From CAWFXC01 sp963819735 (lineage in GTDB: Bacteria > Actinomycetota > Acidimicrobiia > IMCC26256 > DASPTH01), in assembly GCA_963819735.1 (NCBI GenBank), contig CAWFXC010000001.1, positions 1,674,001-1,738,000 of the forward strand: 64,000 bases of DNA, written 5' to 3'. This document shows, in pieces, positions 43,365 through 52,596 of this stretch. The number at the start of each line of letters is the position of its first letter. The first letter of the stretch is position 1. The translations under genes were made by a program, and so were the position numbers. A model generated the notes under the pieces. The model did not search any database, was not told where the DNA came from, and saw nothing but the letters and a program-made list of their open reading frames with translations.

Positions 43365-44775
43365 TCAGACGCCCACGTCCGCGGCGATGGGGCTCGGCAC
43401 CCGTGCGGTCGGCGGGACGCGCCAACGACGGATGGCGGCGACGGTGAGCGCCACGATCGAGACCGCGGCGAACACCACCGTGGCGAACGTCATCAGCCAG
43501 ACGACGAAGCCGACCGGCTCGCTCGGGATCAGGTGTGTCGACTGCGCCGCGACCGCGAGCAGCGCCGACCACCCGAGCACGGCGCGGCTGATTCCGGCGC
43601 GGTGACGCCAGGCGGCGATCGGGATCACCCACGCAGCGTACGACGCCAGCACGAAGCTGCCGGCGAGGAGGAACGCGGTCAACGCCGCGATCGCCACCAG
43701 CTCGGGGGTGGGGTCGGTCAGGCGCGAGAGCGTGAACAGCAGACCGAGCCCGGCGATGAGCAGGAGTGCCGCGGGCCCGACCCGGCTGAGGTCGGTGACG
43801 CGATCGGCGTTGCGCAGCCCGATCAGGTGCTCGAACCCGTCGAGGCGGGTGAGCTGCCAGATCGAGGCGCCACTCTCCCGTCGGGTCCCGTTGGTGACCG
43901 GGCGCAGGGTGCGGAATCCACCGACCAGCGCGTACGGCACCGCGAGCAGCGCCAACGCGGCGGCGCCGGGGCCGGTGGCGGCCCGCTTCCCGTGATGGCG
44001 CCACACCCACAGCAGGAGCGCGGCGAGCGCGGCGATGGCCACGATCTTCACCAGCGCCGCGAGCGCGATCACCGCGGCCGCGGCCACGAACCGTCGGCGC
44101 GACGCGAGCAACACCCCGGCGAGCACGCCGAGGCCGACCAACGCGTCGTTGCGCCCGACGTTGACCACCTGCAGCGCGATCACCGGGTTGAGCCCGACGA
44201 GTAACACCACGACCGGGTCGCGCGTCTTGTGCGCCAGGAGCACGAGCGCGACGAACACCGCGCCCGCGGCCAGGAGTTGGTAGCCCAGGCGGGTCGGCAA
44301 CGTGGCGGTACCGGCGATCGATGCGAGCGCGGCCGACAGCGCGCTGAACGCGGGTCCGTAGAGCGAGGGCGTGTGCCGCCATTCGCGCGCCACCGAGCGC
44401 GAGGAGCGGGTCGTGCGGGTAGTTCGCCGGCACGTGGGTGTAGGGGCTCGCGTGATAGCGGGCCACGATGCGTCCGATCATCGCGTACGACCAGAGGTCG
44501 CCCGACGCGCGCGGCGGTTGGATCACCGCGATCGCCGACAGCACGATCGAACCCGCGAACGCCGCGTGCATGGTCAGCGCGCGCCGCAGCGAAGGCACAG
44601 TGGCCACCGCGAGGATCGCGCCGAACGCCACGACGAGTGCGACCGCGCGCGCGACCGACGACACGCGCAAACCGCCGACGAGCACGACCGCGGTGCCGCC
44701 GACCGACAACGCGAGCAGCGCGAGAACTGTGATCTGTGCCCGGCCTTTGATCACATCACGGACGGTAGGCGTCAA
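43365..44775 (-). CDS. Polyprenol-phosphate-mannose-type mannosyltransferase (GT-C), frame break
   Basis: About 470 residues when repaired. The front (VLALLALSVGGTAVVLVGGL, DLWSYAMIGRIVARYHASPY, HVPANYPHDPLLA) gives the first helices and the luminal loop with the acidic-Trp-Tyr pattern of MptA/MptB-like GT-C enzymes; the rest (SVAREWRHTPSLYGPAFSAL, VVLLVGLNPVIALQVVNVGR, NDALVGLG and later helices) follows in the other frame. The break is at 44395-44403, GAGCGCGAG, consistent with loss of one GC. Related enzymes build lipomannan from polyprenyl-phosphomannose. Start uncertain: TTG at 44775 or GTG at 44754. Confidence 0.75.
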
Positions 44776-44870
44776 TCGTGCGCGTGCAACGTCACCTTTG
44801 GGGGTTTGCGTGGGGGTTTGTTCGCGCCCTCATCGAGTTTTCATCTTCACGCGCCTGCGGCGCGGGGAGT

Positions 44871-45506
44871 TCAGCGCGGACGCGCGTGCAGACGCGCCGC
44901 GAGCGCGGCCGGTTCAGTCACCACGTCGAAGTGGTCGACGGTCACGAGGTGCTCGCGGTTGCGTTGCTGCAGAAGTTCGCCGATGTAGCGATTGAGCGCG
45001 ACGACCACGGGGAAGTCGGCGAACGCGTCGGCCGACATACGGACCGCGTTGATCGTGCCCAGCCCGGCGTCGGCCACGAGCAACACGAAGTCGGGGGCGA
45101 GCAGTCGCGCCAGGTCGACGTTGTCGCCGTCGGCGCTGATGGGGGAGCGGGGACCGCCGACCCCTTCCACCAACCCGACCGCGGTGCCTTCGTCCCAGCT
45201 GATCCCGCCGGCGAGGTCGGCGGTGGTGAAGCTCGGCGCGCCGAGCTCGGCTGCGGCCATCGGGGGAGCCCACGCCAGGTCGAAGGTGCGGGTCGGTGGA
45301 CAGACGACCGCCGGATCCTCGCCGGTCGCGTCGCCCAGCACGTCGGCGTCGGAAGGCGCGCCGGGCGCGCCCGATTGCACCGGCTTGCGTGCCTCGACCC
45401 GGATCCCCGAGCCCCGCAACGCGCGGCTGAGGGCGGCGGCCCACCAGGTCTTCCCGATGTCGGTACCTGTGCCACTCACGAACACCAGCGTCGGCGGGCG
45501 GATCAT
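44871..45506 (-). CDS. bioD: Dethiobiotin synthetase
   Basis: A 211-residue P-loop enzyme: FVSGTGTDIGKTWWAAAL (9-26) is the nucleotide-binding loop, VEARKPVQSG holds the catalytic Lys, and EGVGGPRSPIS is the conserved EGxGG loop. It closes the ureido ring of dethiobiotin from diaminopelargonate, CO2 and ATP. The ATG overlaps the bioF stop by four bases. Last gene of the HIT-bioA-bioF-bioD operon; bioB is not in the window. Confidence 0.93.
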   Translation of the reverse strand: MIRPPTLVFVSGTGTDIGKTWWAAALSRALRGSGIRVEARKPVQSGAPGAPSDADVLGDATGEDPAVVCPPTRTFDLAWAPPMAAAELGAPSFTTADLAGGISWDEGTAVGLVEGVGGPRSPISADGDNVDLARLLAPDFVLLVADAGLGTINAVRMSADAFADFPVVVALNRYIGELLQQRNREHLVTVDHFDVVTEPAALAARLHARPR

Positions 45507-46675
45507 CCGGCCTCGGGGAAGAGACGGTCGAGGGCGCGTGCCAGCGTGTCGATCTGCTCCGGCGTGTGCGCGGCGGAGATGGCGACGCGCAGGCGCGACG
45601 TGCCGACGGGAACCGTCGGCGGGCGGATGGCGGTGACGAGCAGGCCTTCGTCGAGCAGCGCGGCGGCGGCGTCGAGCGCGCGCGCTTCGGTGCCGCACAC
45701 GTAGGGCAGAATCGGCGACGGATGGCCGGGCCGCAACCGGTCGATGTTCGTCCGCAGCCGGGCTCGCAGCTGTTCGCCCTCGGGTGAGCGCAACACGCCG
45801 AGTGCGGCGAGGGCGGCGGCGGCGTCGGCCGGACTCGATGCGGTCGTGAAGATGTAGGAGCGGGCGCGGTTGACGAGGAGCTCGGTGAAGCGCGCCGGCC
45901 CGGCGACGAAGCCACCGAGCGCGCCGAGCGTCTTCGACAACGTGCCGACGCGCAACACGTCGACGTCGCCGAGCGCCACTTCCGGAGCGAGCACGCCGTG
46001 GGCCTCGTCGAGCACGAGGAGCGCACCGTGGTGCGCGCACACCGCGGCGAGCTTGTCGACGGGCGCGACGTCGCCGTCCATCGAGAACACCGTCTCGCTC
46101 ACGACGATGGCGCGGCCGTCGGGGTGCGCCCGCAACAGCTCGTCGACGTGAGCCGCGTCGCAATGGCGGTACACCGCGAGGGGCGCACCGGCGAGGCGCC
46201 GACCGTCGATCAATGACGCGTGGTTGAGCTCGTCGGAGCACACGAGCACGTCGGCGGCGGCGAACGTGCCCAGCACGCCGAGGTTGGCGGCGAATCCGGT
46301 CGCGAAGAGGACCGCCGACTCGGTGCCCTTCCAGGCCGCGAGCGCGTGCTCCAACTCGCCGTGCACCGGACGCGAGCCGACGATGAGCCGGGCCGAGCCG
46401 GCGCCGGTTCCCCACCGGTCGATGGCGTCGTGCGCGGCCTGCACGACCGCGGGGTGCTGCGTGAGCCCGAGGTAGTCGTTCGACGCGAACGACACCACCG
46501 CGACGTCGGCGGCCGCGCCCTCGCCTGCGCCCGGCTCCGCCCCGCGCCCGGCCAACGTGCCCGTCGGCCCCGCGGCGTCGAGCGGGCGCGGCTCGCGCCA
46601 CTGCCCGGCGGCGCGGATGGTTCCCGCTTCGCCGTCGGCCCAGTCGGCCCAGTCCGTGCCCCGCGCCGCGGTCAT
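45503..46675 (-). CDS. bioF: 8-amino-7-oxononanoate synthase
   Basis: A 390-residue PLP enzyme. FASNDYLGLTQHP opens the core, GTGAGSARLIVGSRPVHGEL and CSDELNHASLIDG are substrate segments, VLDEAHGVL holds the PLP Asp, and GTLSKTLGALGG the Schiff-base Lys. The first ~60 residues are Ala/Gly-rich and longer than in most homologues, so an internal start is possible. It condenses pimeloyl and alanine units. Both ends overlap neighbours by four bases. Confidence 0.93.
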   Translation of the reverse strand: MTAARGTDWADWADGEAGTIRAAGQWREPRPLDAAGPTGTLAGRGAEPGAGEGAAADVAVVSFASNDYLGLTQHPAVVQAAHDAIDRWGTGAGSARLIVGSRPVHGELEHALAAWKGTESAVLFATGFAANLGVLGTFAAADVLVCSDELNHASLIDGRRLAGAPLAVYRHCDAAHVDELLRAHPDGRAIVVSETVFSMDGDVAPVDKLAAVCAHHGALLVLDEAHGVLAPEVALGDVDVLRVGTLSKTLGALGGFVAGPARFTELLVNRARSYIFTTASSPADAAAALAALGVLRSPEGEQLRARLRTNIDRLRPGHPSPILPYVCGTEARALDAAAALLDEGLLVTAIRPPTVPVGTSRLRVAISAAHTPEQIDTLARALDRLFPEAG

Positions 46676-47988
46676 GTGGTCACGTCGTCGATGGCCGCCG
46701 CGAGCGTGTGCACGATGCGGTGCAGCTCGGGTGACGTGACGGTGAGCGGCGGCATGAGCACGACGACGTCACCGAGCGGACGCAGCAACACCCCGCGGTC
46801 GACCGCCGCCGCGCACACCCGCCGCCCCCAGCGCAGATCTTCGGCCGGCGGCGTGGCTGAACGCGGGGGAGGGGGCGCGAGCTCGACGCCACCCATGAGG
46901 CCGCACAGGCGGACTTCGGCCACTGCGGGATTGGGCGCGATGCGATCGTCGAGCAGTGCCCGCAACTCCGCCGAACGTTCCTGCACATTGTCGAGCACCG
47001 ACCACGCCGACAACAGCTCGAGATGACGCAGCGCGACCGCCGCCGCCAGTGCGTTCCCCGAGTACGAGTGCCCGTGGTAGAGCGTCCGTTCCCTGAGGTC
47101 GGGCCCGAGGAACGCGTCGAACACGCGACCACTTGCGACGGTGGCCGACATCGGCAGGTAGCCCGCGGTGAGTCCCTTGCCGAGCACGAGCAGATCAGGC
47201 CGGAGATCCGACTGCTCCGACGCGAACAGCGTGCCGGTGCGCCCGAAGCCGGTCGCGACCTCGTCGCAGATCAGCAGCACGTCGTGCGCGCGGCACGCGG
47301 CACCGAGCGCGCGCAGACCGTCGGGATCGGCGAGCTGCATACCGGCGGCGCCCTGCACGAGGGGCTCGACGATGACGGCAGCCAACTCTGATGCGTGCTC
47401 GGCCACCATCGCGATCGCGGTGGTGAAGCACTCGGGGTCGGTGAAGTGGGGTGCCCGGAGCACGGGGAAGCGGAGCGGATCGAAGAGGTCGGTGCCGAAT
47501 CCGCCGTCGCCCAGCGAGAGGGCGCCGATGGTGTCGCCGTGGTACGCGCCCCCGAACGCCAGGAACGTCGTGCGGCCGGTGACGCCCACGTTGGCCCAGT
47601 ACTGGAACGCGATCTTCAGTGCCTGCTCGACCGCCGACGCGCCGTCGGACGCGAAGAGGAAGTGCGGTTGGTCGACGGGTACGACCGCGGCGAGTGCCTC
47701 GGCGAGCTCCACGACGACGCGGTTGCCGTTGCCGAGCATGGTGGAGTGCGCGCCGCGGTCGATCTGCTCGCGCAGCGCGTCGTCGAGCTCGGGCACGCGG
47801 TGGCCGAGCGTGTTCACCCACAATGACGAGATGGCGTCGAGGTAGCGGCGACCGTCGACGTCGATGAGCTCGTTGCCCTCGGCCCGCTCGACCAGCACGG
47901 GCGCGCTCTCGGCGAACGTGCCCATCTGGGTGAAGCCGTGCCACACGACGGCGGCGTCGCGCTCCACCCATTCGTCGTGACGCCCCAT
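46672..47988 (-). CDS. bioA: Adenosylmethionine-8-amino-7-oxononanoate aminotransferase
   Basis: A 438-residue class III aminotransferase. VVWHGFTQMGTFAE near the start holds the residues that define BioA; YLDAISSLWVNTLGHRVPEL, AYHGDTIGALSLGD, LLICDEVATGFGRTG and DLLVLGKGLTAGYLPMSAT (Lys of the Schiff base) are typical. It uses SAM as amino donor to make diaminopelargonate. Its start is three bases after the HIT stop and its stop overlaps bioF. Confidence 0.93.
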   Translation of the reverse strand: MGRHDEWVERDAAVVWHGFTQMGTFAESAPVLVERAEGNELIDVDGRRYLDAISSLWVNTLGHRVPELDDALREQIDRGAHSTMLGNGNRVVVELAEALAAVVPVDQPHFLFASDGASAVEQALKIAFQYWANVGVTGRTTFLAFGGAYHGDTIGALSLGDGGFGTDLFDPLRFPVLRAPHFTDPECFTTAIAMVAEHASELAAVIVEPLVQGAAGMQLADPDGLRALGAACRAHDVLLICDEVATGFGRTGTLFASEQSDLRPDLLVLGKGLTAGYLPMSATVASGRVFDAFLGPDLRERTLYHGHSYSGNALAAAVALRHLELLSAWSVLDNVQERSAELRALLDDRIAPNPAVAEVRLCGLMGGVELAPPPPRSATPPAEDLRWGRRVCAAAVDRGVLLRPLGDVVVLMPPLTVTSPELHRIVHTLAAAIDDVTT

Positions 47989-47991
47989 GCT

Positions 47992-48414
47992 CTACTCCGA
48001 CACGTACTCGGCCCCGAGATCCCGCAGCGCCTCGCGGATCCGGGCCGCGGCCACATCGAGTGATCCCGGCGGTGGATCCGGGTCGGCGTGGGCGAACGAC
48101 AGCTCCGCCACCGAGTCGAACGGCACCACGTGGATGTGCACGTGCGGGACTTCGTCACCCACGATCATCACGCCGACCCGCCGGGGCGAGAGCGACGCGT
48201 CCTGCGCCCGGCCGATGGTCTGCGCGACCTGGAAGAGGTGCGCGGCGAGGGTGGGCTCGAGGTCGATCCAGTGGTCGATCTCTTCACGCGGGACGACGAG
48301 CGCGTGCCCCGGGTGCATCGGGTTGATCGAGAGGAACACGACGCACTCGGGATCCCGCCAGACGAACACCCCGGGGATCTCGCCCTCGATGATGCGCGTG
48401 AACAACGTCGGCAT
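47992..48414 (-). CDS. HIT-family hydrolase
   Basis: A 140-residue histidine-triad protein: LFTRIIEGEIPGVFVWRD at the front, HPGHALVVPREEIDHW in the middle, and the active site HVHIHVVP (H-x-H-x-H). HIT enzymes cleave nucleotide phosphoramidates or dinucleoside polyphosphates. It heads the biotin operon but need not have a biotin role. The tandem 75-bp repeats lie directly upstream. Confidence 0.9.
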   Translation of the reverse strand: MPTLFTRIIEGEIPGVFVWRDPECVVFLSINPMHPGHALVVPREEIDHWIDLEPTLAAHLFQVAQTIGRAQDASLSPRRVGVMIVGDEVPHVHIHVVPFDSVAELSFAHADPDPPPGSLDVAAARIREALRDLGAEYVSE

Positions 48415-48446
48415 CGCTGCAGGCTACCTATCCACTTCTGTATGTG

Positions 48447-48746
48447 GAGAGGGAGCGGCGCCGGTTGCGGTGTGGCGACCGGTGGCGTGTGGGTGGCGGC
48501 GCGGACTCGACCATTAGTGGGGAGAGGGAGCGGCGCCGGTTGCGGTGTGGCGACCGGTGGCGTGTGGGTGGCGGCGCGGACTCGACCATTAGTGGGGAGA
48601 GGGAGCGGCGCCGGTTGCGGTGTGGCGACCGGTGGCGTGTGGGTGGCGGCGCGGACTCGACCATTAGTGGGGAGAGGGAGCGGCGCCGGTTGCGGTGTGG
48701 CGACCGGTGGCGTGTGGGTGGCGGCGCGGACTCGACCATTAGTGGG
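48447..48746. repeat. Four tandem copies of a 75-bp unit
   Basis: The unit starts GAGAGGGAGCGGCGCCGGTT and ends CTCGACCATTAGTGGG; copies begin at 48447, 48522, 48597 and 48672 and are essentially identical, the first differing only in its opening bases. Each unit can fold through CCGGTTGC and GCGACCGG around GGTGTG. The last copy runs into the 3' end of the ABC permease gene: its CCATTAG contains the permease stop, so the other copies look like duplications of that gene end. The array fills the whole gap up to the HIT gene. Confidence 0.95.
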
Positions 48747-49608
48747 GCCCGGAGAGGAGGGAGTCGGCCTGGGCGCCCGCCTTCCGGACGCCGGCGATGA
48801 GCGACGCCAGCGAGAACAGCGCCGCGGTCACGAGCACGATGGCCCCGCCCGCCGCGAGCGCCCACTGGCGCGCCGCCCACAGCCCGAGCACCGCCGACAG
48901 CACGCCCACCCCGACGGCGCCGATCAGCGTGCCCCGGAACGACCGGGCCAACAGCCGGCTGGTGGCGACCGGCAGCACCATGAGTGCGGCGATGAGCAGC
49001 ACGCCCACGATGCGCATGGCCATCACCACGGTGACCGCGCTCAACACCGCGAGCAGCGTGTTCAACGAGCGCGCCGGGATGCCCGCGACCCGCGCCGAGT
49101 CTTCGTCGAACACGACCGCGAGCAGCGCCCGCCCCGTGAATCCGATGGCGACCACGATCACCGCGCCCAGCGCCACGACCGTCCAGATGTCGCTGGCGGT
49201 GGCGGTGAGGATCGACCCGAACAGGTACGGCTGGAGATTGGTGTTGGTCGCGGAACGGCTGGCGAGCACGACCCCGGCGGCGATGCCCCCGTAGAACACG
49301 AGGGCGAGGGCAAGGTCGCCGGTGGCATTGCCGCGGGCGCGCAGCCATTCAATCACCAGCGCCGCGATCACCGCGAACAGCAGCGCGGTCCACGTGGGCG
49401 ACGTGTTGAAGAGCAGCGCCGCGCCGATGCCGGCGACCGCGACGTGGCCGAGACCGTCGCCCAACAGCGACAGCCCCTTCTGTACGAGGAACACACCCAT
49501 CAACGGCGCGGTGGCGCCGACCACGATGCCGGCGATCAACGCCAGCTGCATGTAGCTGCGGTCGAACGGCCACGGCAAGGCCCACGGCATACCCGGGAGC
49601 ACGTTCAT
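48739..49608 (-). CDS. Zinc/manganese-type ABC transporter permease (ZnuB-like)
   Basis: A 289-residue polytopic membrane protein of the ABC-3 family with about eight helices. LIAGIVVGATAPLMGVFLVQ and KGLSLLGDGLGHVAVAGIG are the conserved front, DEDSARVAGIPARSLNTLLA the cytosolic loop that contacts the ATPase, and LLIAALMVLPVATSRLLA a late helix. Stop at 48739 lies in the last tandem repeat. It overlaps the ATPase gene by four bases. No solute-binding protein is encoded nearby. Confidence 0.9.
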   Translation of the reverse strand: MNVLPGMPWALPWPFDRSYMQLALIAGIVVGATAPLMGVFLVQKGLSLLGDGLGHVAVAGIGAALLFNTSPTWTALLFAVIAALVIEWLRARGNATGDLALALVFYGGIAAGVVLASRSATNTNLQPYLFGSILTATASDIWTVVALGAVIVVAIGFTGRALLAVVFDEDSARVAGIPARSLNTLLAVLSAVTVVMAMRIVGVLLIAALMVLPVATSRLLARSFRGTLIGAVGVGVLSAVLGLWAARQWALAAGGAIVLVTAALFSLASLIAGVRKAGAQADSLLSGPH

Positions 49609-50406
49609 TCGACGAGCTCCTCGAGCCAGAGGGGAAGGTCGTCGCGGTGCACGCCGAGGCTCACGCCGGTGGCGGCGAGCTCACTCGGCGCGCCGTCGAA
49701 CATCACTCGGCGCTTCAGCACGATGAGGTGGTCGAGATCGTCGGCCACCGCCCCGAGTTCGTGCGAGACCAACAGCACCGCGGCCGCGTGCTCCTGCACC
49801 AGGTGCACCAGCGAGTCGCGGAACAGACCCTGCGACTCGACGTCGACCCCGGCGATCGGTTCGTCGAGTACGAGCAGCTCGGGTTCGGCGGCCAATGCAC
49901 GCGCGATCAGCGCCCGTTGCTGTTGGCCACCGGAGAGTTCGGTGAGGCGTTGCTTGCGGAAGTCGACGAGCGCCACCGATTCGATCGCGTGGTCGACGGC
50001 TTCCCGATCGGCGGCCCGCCGCCGGCGCCACCACCCTTGCTTGGCCAGCCGCCCGGTGGCGACGATCTCCTCGACGGTGGCCGGGAGGTCGGAGGCGATG
50101 CGCGGCCGCTGCGGGACGTACCCCACCCGCCAGCGGTCGTGCAGCGCGGACGGCGCGCCGCCGAACACCTCGACCGACCCGGTACCCGGCGGGAGGAGGC
50201 CGAGCAGGATGCGCAGCAGGGTCGACTTCCCCGACCCGTTGGGCCCGGCCAACGCGGCGAATTCGCCGCGCGCGCACCTCGAGGCCGACCCGTTCGAGCA
50301 CCTGCTCCCGGCCGTAGGAGAAGGAGACGTCGTGCGCCGCGAGCACGACGGGGCCCGCGGGCGGCTCCCGTCCGGGCGTGGCGGCGGCCTCCTCCGAGTT
50401 GAGCAT
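49605..50406 (-). CDS. Zinc/manganese-type ABC transporter ATPase (ZnuC-like), frame break
   Basis: About 267 residues when repaired. VVLAAHDVSFSYGREQVLER lies in the first frame, then FAALAGPNGSGKSTLLRIL (Walker A), VGYVPQRPRI, LSGGQQQRALIARAL (signature), LLVLDEPIAGVD (Walker B) and VLLVSHELG in the second. The break is in the CG run GCCGCGCGCGCACC at 50266-50277; loss of one CG restores VRARGEFAALAG. Start at 50406, or three codons earlier at 50415. A Zur-like box overlaps the start, so repression by zinc is likely. Confidence 0.85.
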
Positions 50407-50420
50407 GATTCTCATTATGA
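50404..50420. promoter_or_regulatory. Zur/Fur-like box
   Basis: CATGATTCTCATTATGA read rightward is TCATAATGAGAATCATG leftward; the core ATGA-NNN-TCAT inside an AATGAnAATCAT context resembles Zur/Fur sites (TGAnAATnATTnTCA type). It overlaps the start of the ABC ATPase gene and lies 83 bp before the divergent CDF exporter. Confidence 0.5.
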
Positions 50421-50502
50421 CCCGTCGGCGCCCCCGCCGCCCACGGAGATCCGGGCCGGAGGAAGCTCGACGAGGCTCGAGGGAGCGCGAGCGGGCGCGA
50501 GA

Positions 50503-51422
50503 ATGAAGGTGATGGCGCACGACCACGATCACGGCGACGTGCTGCGCCGCACCGCGGCCCGCAACGTCGGCCGGCTGTGGCTGGCGCTCGGGCTCACGCT
50601 CGGGTTCGTGGTGATCGAGGCGATCACCGCCTTCGTGGCCGGTTCCCTCTCACTGCTCTCCGACGCCGCCCACATGCTCACCGACGCGGTGGCGATCGGG
50701 CTCGCGCTCGGGGCGATCGTGGTGGCGAACCGCGCGTCGACCGAAGGGTCGCGCACGTTCGGGCTGTTCCGGCTCGAGATCCTCGCGTCGCTCCTCAACG
50801 CGATCCTCACGTTCGCGGTTGCCGCCTACGTGATCGTGGAAGCGATCCTTCGATTGGTGAACGGCGGCGTCGACATCGAGGCCGGGCCGATGCTCGTCGT
50901 CGCGGTGGGCGGGCTCGTGGTGAACATCGTCGTGTTCTTCATGTTGCGCACCGGCGCGCGCGACAGCCTCGCGGTGCGCGGTGCCTACGTCGACGCGATG
51001 GCCGACACCGCGGGCTCCATCGGCGTCATCGTCGCCGCGATTGTGATCGAGCTCACCGGATGGACCCCGATCGACGCCATCGTGGCCGCGGTCATCGGCA
51101 TCTGGATCATCCCGCCGCGTGGGGCCTCGCGTCGAGTGCGCTCCGCGTGCTGCTGCAGATCGCGCCCGCGAGCATCGACCTCGCCGCGATCAAGTGCGAG
51201 CTGCTCGCGTTGCCGGGCGTCGTCGACGTCCACGACCTCCACGTGTGGACACTCACGTCGGAGATGGACGTCGCCAGTGCGCACGTGATGATCGGACCCG
51301 ACGTCGACGCGCACTCGGTGCTCGATCAGGCCCGCGTGTTGCTCCTCGACCACGAGATCAGCCACGCCACGATCCAGGTGGAACCCGACGACCACGCGGG
51401 GTGCGCCGAGCTCAACTGGTGA
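50503..51422 (+). CDS. Cation diffusion facilitator (zinc-type efflux), frame break
   Basis: About 306 residues when repaired. A His/Asp-rich start (HDHDHGD), then six helices: LGFVVIEAITAFVAGSLSLL and SDAAHMLTDAVAIGLAL hold the first metal-binding H-x3-D pair, AYVDAMADTAGSIGVIVAAI the second. The front frame breaks at about 51111-51120 (CCCGCCGCGTGG, one base short of CCGCGCGCG); the other frame continues GLASSALRVLLQIAP and the cytosolic domain (VVDVHDLHVWTLTSEMDVAS). It exports zinc or a related ion by proton exchange. Opposite in role and direction to the uptake genes. The last bases overlap the next gene tail-to-tail. Confidence 0.85.
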
Positions 51423-52479
51423 CGCGGGCCGGCGCGGTGCGCCGTACCGGCCGGGTCGGCGGTGGTTGCGGCCGCAGCCGGAACGCGGCCGCGGCTGCCA
51501 ACCCGGCGCCGAGGCCGAGCATCGTGGTGACGAGGAGGCGGGCCACCCAGTTGGGGTACGTCGTCGGCAGCTGCGACGCGCCGAGTGACGTCAGGTCGGC
51601 GAGCCCGCCCGCCACGAACAGGAAGATGGTCGCCACCAGCACCAGCGGGATCGCAGCTTCAGTGCCCCGGCGGCGCATCCAGACGAGGGCGAGCACGCCG
51701 AGCAGGATTCCGCCGATCGAGTAGGCGCTCTGCACCAACTTGGTCACTCCCGACGCGCTCGACGCGCCCCACAACCCGATGACGTGCGCGAGCTCGCTGG
51801 CCGTCAGCACGATGAGCACGACCGCGAAGACGGTTCGGTACACGCGCGTGCGCGACAACGCGAACACGATCACCGCGACCACCAGCGCTGCGACCACCCA
51901 GGGCCACGGCGACGGGGGCGGGACCCACACGATGTGTCCCGTGGCGGAGAGTGCCTGTCCGTTGGTGCGCATGCCGATGCGGAACGTGTCGATGACGTGC
52001 GGGTGGCTGCGATCGCGCTGCACGACCGGCGGATCCACCGTGCCCATGTAGTGCGCGCGGTGGTCGTGCCAGCGCGCGGTCGTGCCGTCGCTGGTCTTCT
52101 TCCACACGGGCGGGGCCTTGGCGTCGGCCTGTTTCGGCGCGGGCCCGCTCGGGTTCACACTGCGGTTGAAGTAGGTGGCCGGTGAGCGCGTGTTCTCGAA
52201 CACGCCGCGCGGGCCGACGCGCAGGTACGGCTCGCCGTCGTAGCCTTCCACGATCACGTCGTGCGCGGTGGTGTTGGTCAGCTCCAGCCGCGTGCCGAGG
52301 TCGACAGCGACCAGCGTGATGCCCGGCACCGACGGGCGGATGGGCCCGAGGCGGGTCTGGTAGTCGGTGGGCTTCAGCCCACCGAGGCCGTGCGCGCTCG
52401 CCGGTGCCGCGCTGATCACGACCGTCGCGCACACGACCAGGAATCCGATGAGCCCGGCGCCCAGCCGGTGCCGTGTCAT
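51412..52479 (-). CDS. Exported membrane protein, unknown function
   Basis: A 355-residue protein: signal peptide (GAGLIGFLVVCATVVISAAP ending ASA-HG), an outer domain of about 190 residues (HGLGGLKPTDYQTRLGPIRP, VILEL-type strands, FENTRSPATYFNRS) and then four to five helices (PWVVAALVVAVIVFALS, AVVLIVLTASELAHVIGL, IGGILLGVLALVWMRRRG, LVATIFLFVAGGLADLTS). The mature start HGLGG recalls copper-related exported proteins, but no metal motif is clear. Start at 52479 is the only ATG before the signal; the frame is open further up. Confidence 0.7.
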   Translation of the reverse strand: MTRHRLGAGLIGFLVVCATVVISAAPASAHGLGGLKPTDYQTRLGPIRPSVPGITLVAVDLGTRLELTNTTAHDVIVEGYDGEPYLRVGPRGVFENTRSPATYFNRSVNPSGPAPKQADAKAPPVWKKTSDGTTARWHDHRAHYMGTVDPPVVQRDRSHPHVIDTFRIGMRTNGQALSATGHIVWVPPPSPWPWVVAALVVAVIVFALSRTRVYRTVFAVVLIVLTASELAHVIGLWGASSASGVTKLVQSAYSIGGILLGVLALVWMRRRGTEAAIPLVLVATIFLFVAGGLADLTSLGASQLPTTYPNWVARLLVTTMLGLGAGLAAAAAFRLRPQPPPTRPVRRTAPARVTS

Positions 52480-52596
52480 CGCGCCTCCGGCGCACACTCG
52501 GAACGCTGACGGTTTCGGGCCAAGCGCGCGAGATCGTTCACCGGGAGCGACGATACTGGTGCGGCTCGGCGATCTCACCAAGGGCGTCCTGTACCT

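Noticed and set aside
42238..44775. One fused 845-residue mannosyltransferase-alanine dehydrogenase
   Set aside because: The fusion exists only because a frame break in the first gene puts it in frame with the second; the middle third is nonsense while the proper membrane protein is in the other frame.
48447..48746. CRISPR array
   Set aside because: The 75-bp units are directly adjacent with no unique spacers, and no cas gene is in the window.
49647..50402. Rightward frame opposite the ABC ATPase
   Set aside because: Antisense shadow; the leftward strand carries Walker A, signature and Walker B motifs.
48088..51288. A rightward open frame of over 1000 codons
   Set aside because: It runs antisense through the HIT, permease and ATPase genes and through the 75-bp tandem repeats, whose period of 25 codons keeps frames open. 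Only its last part, in the CDF gene, is real.
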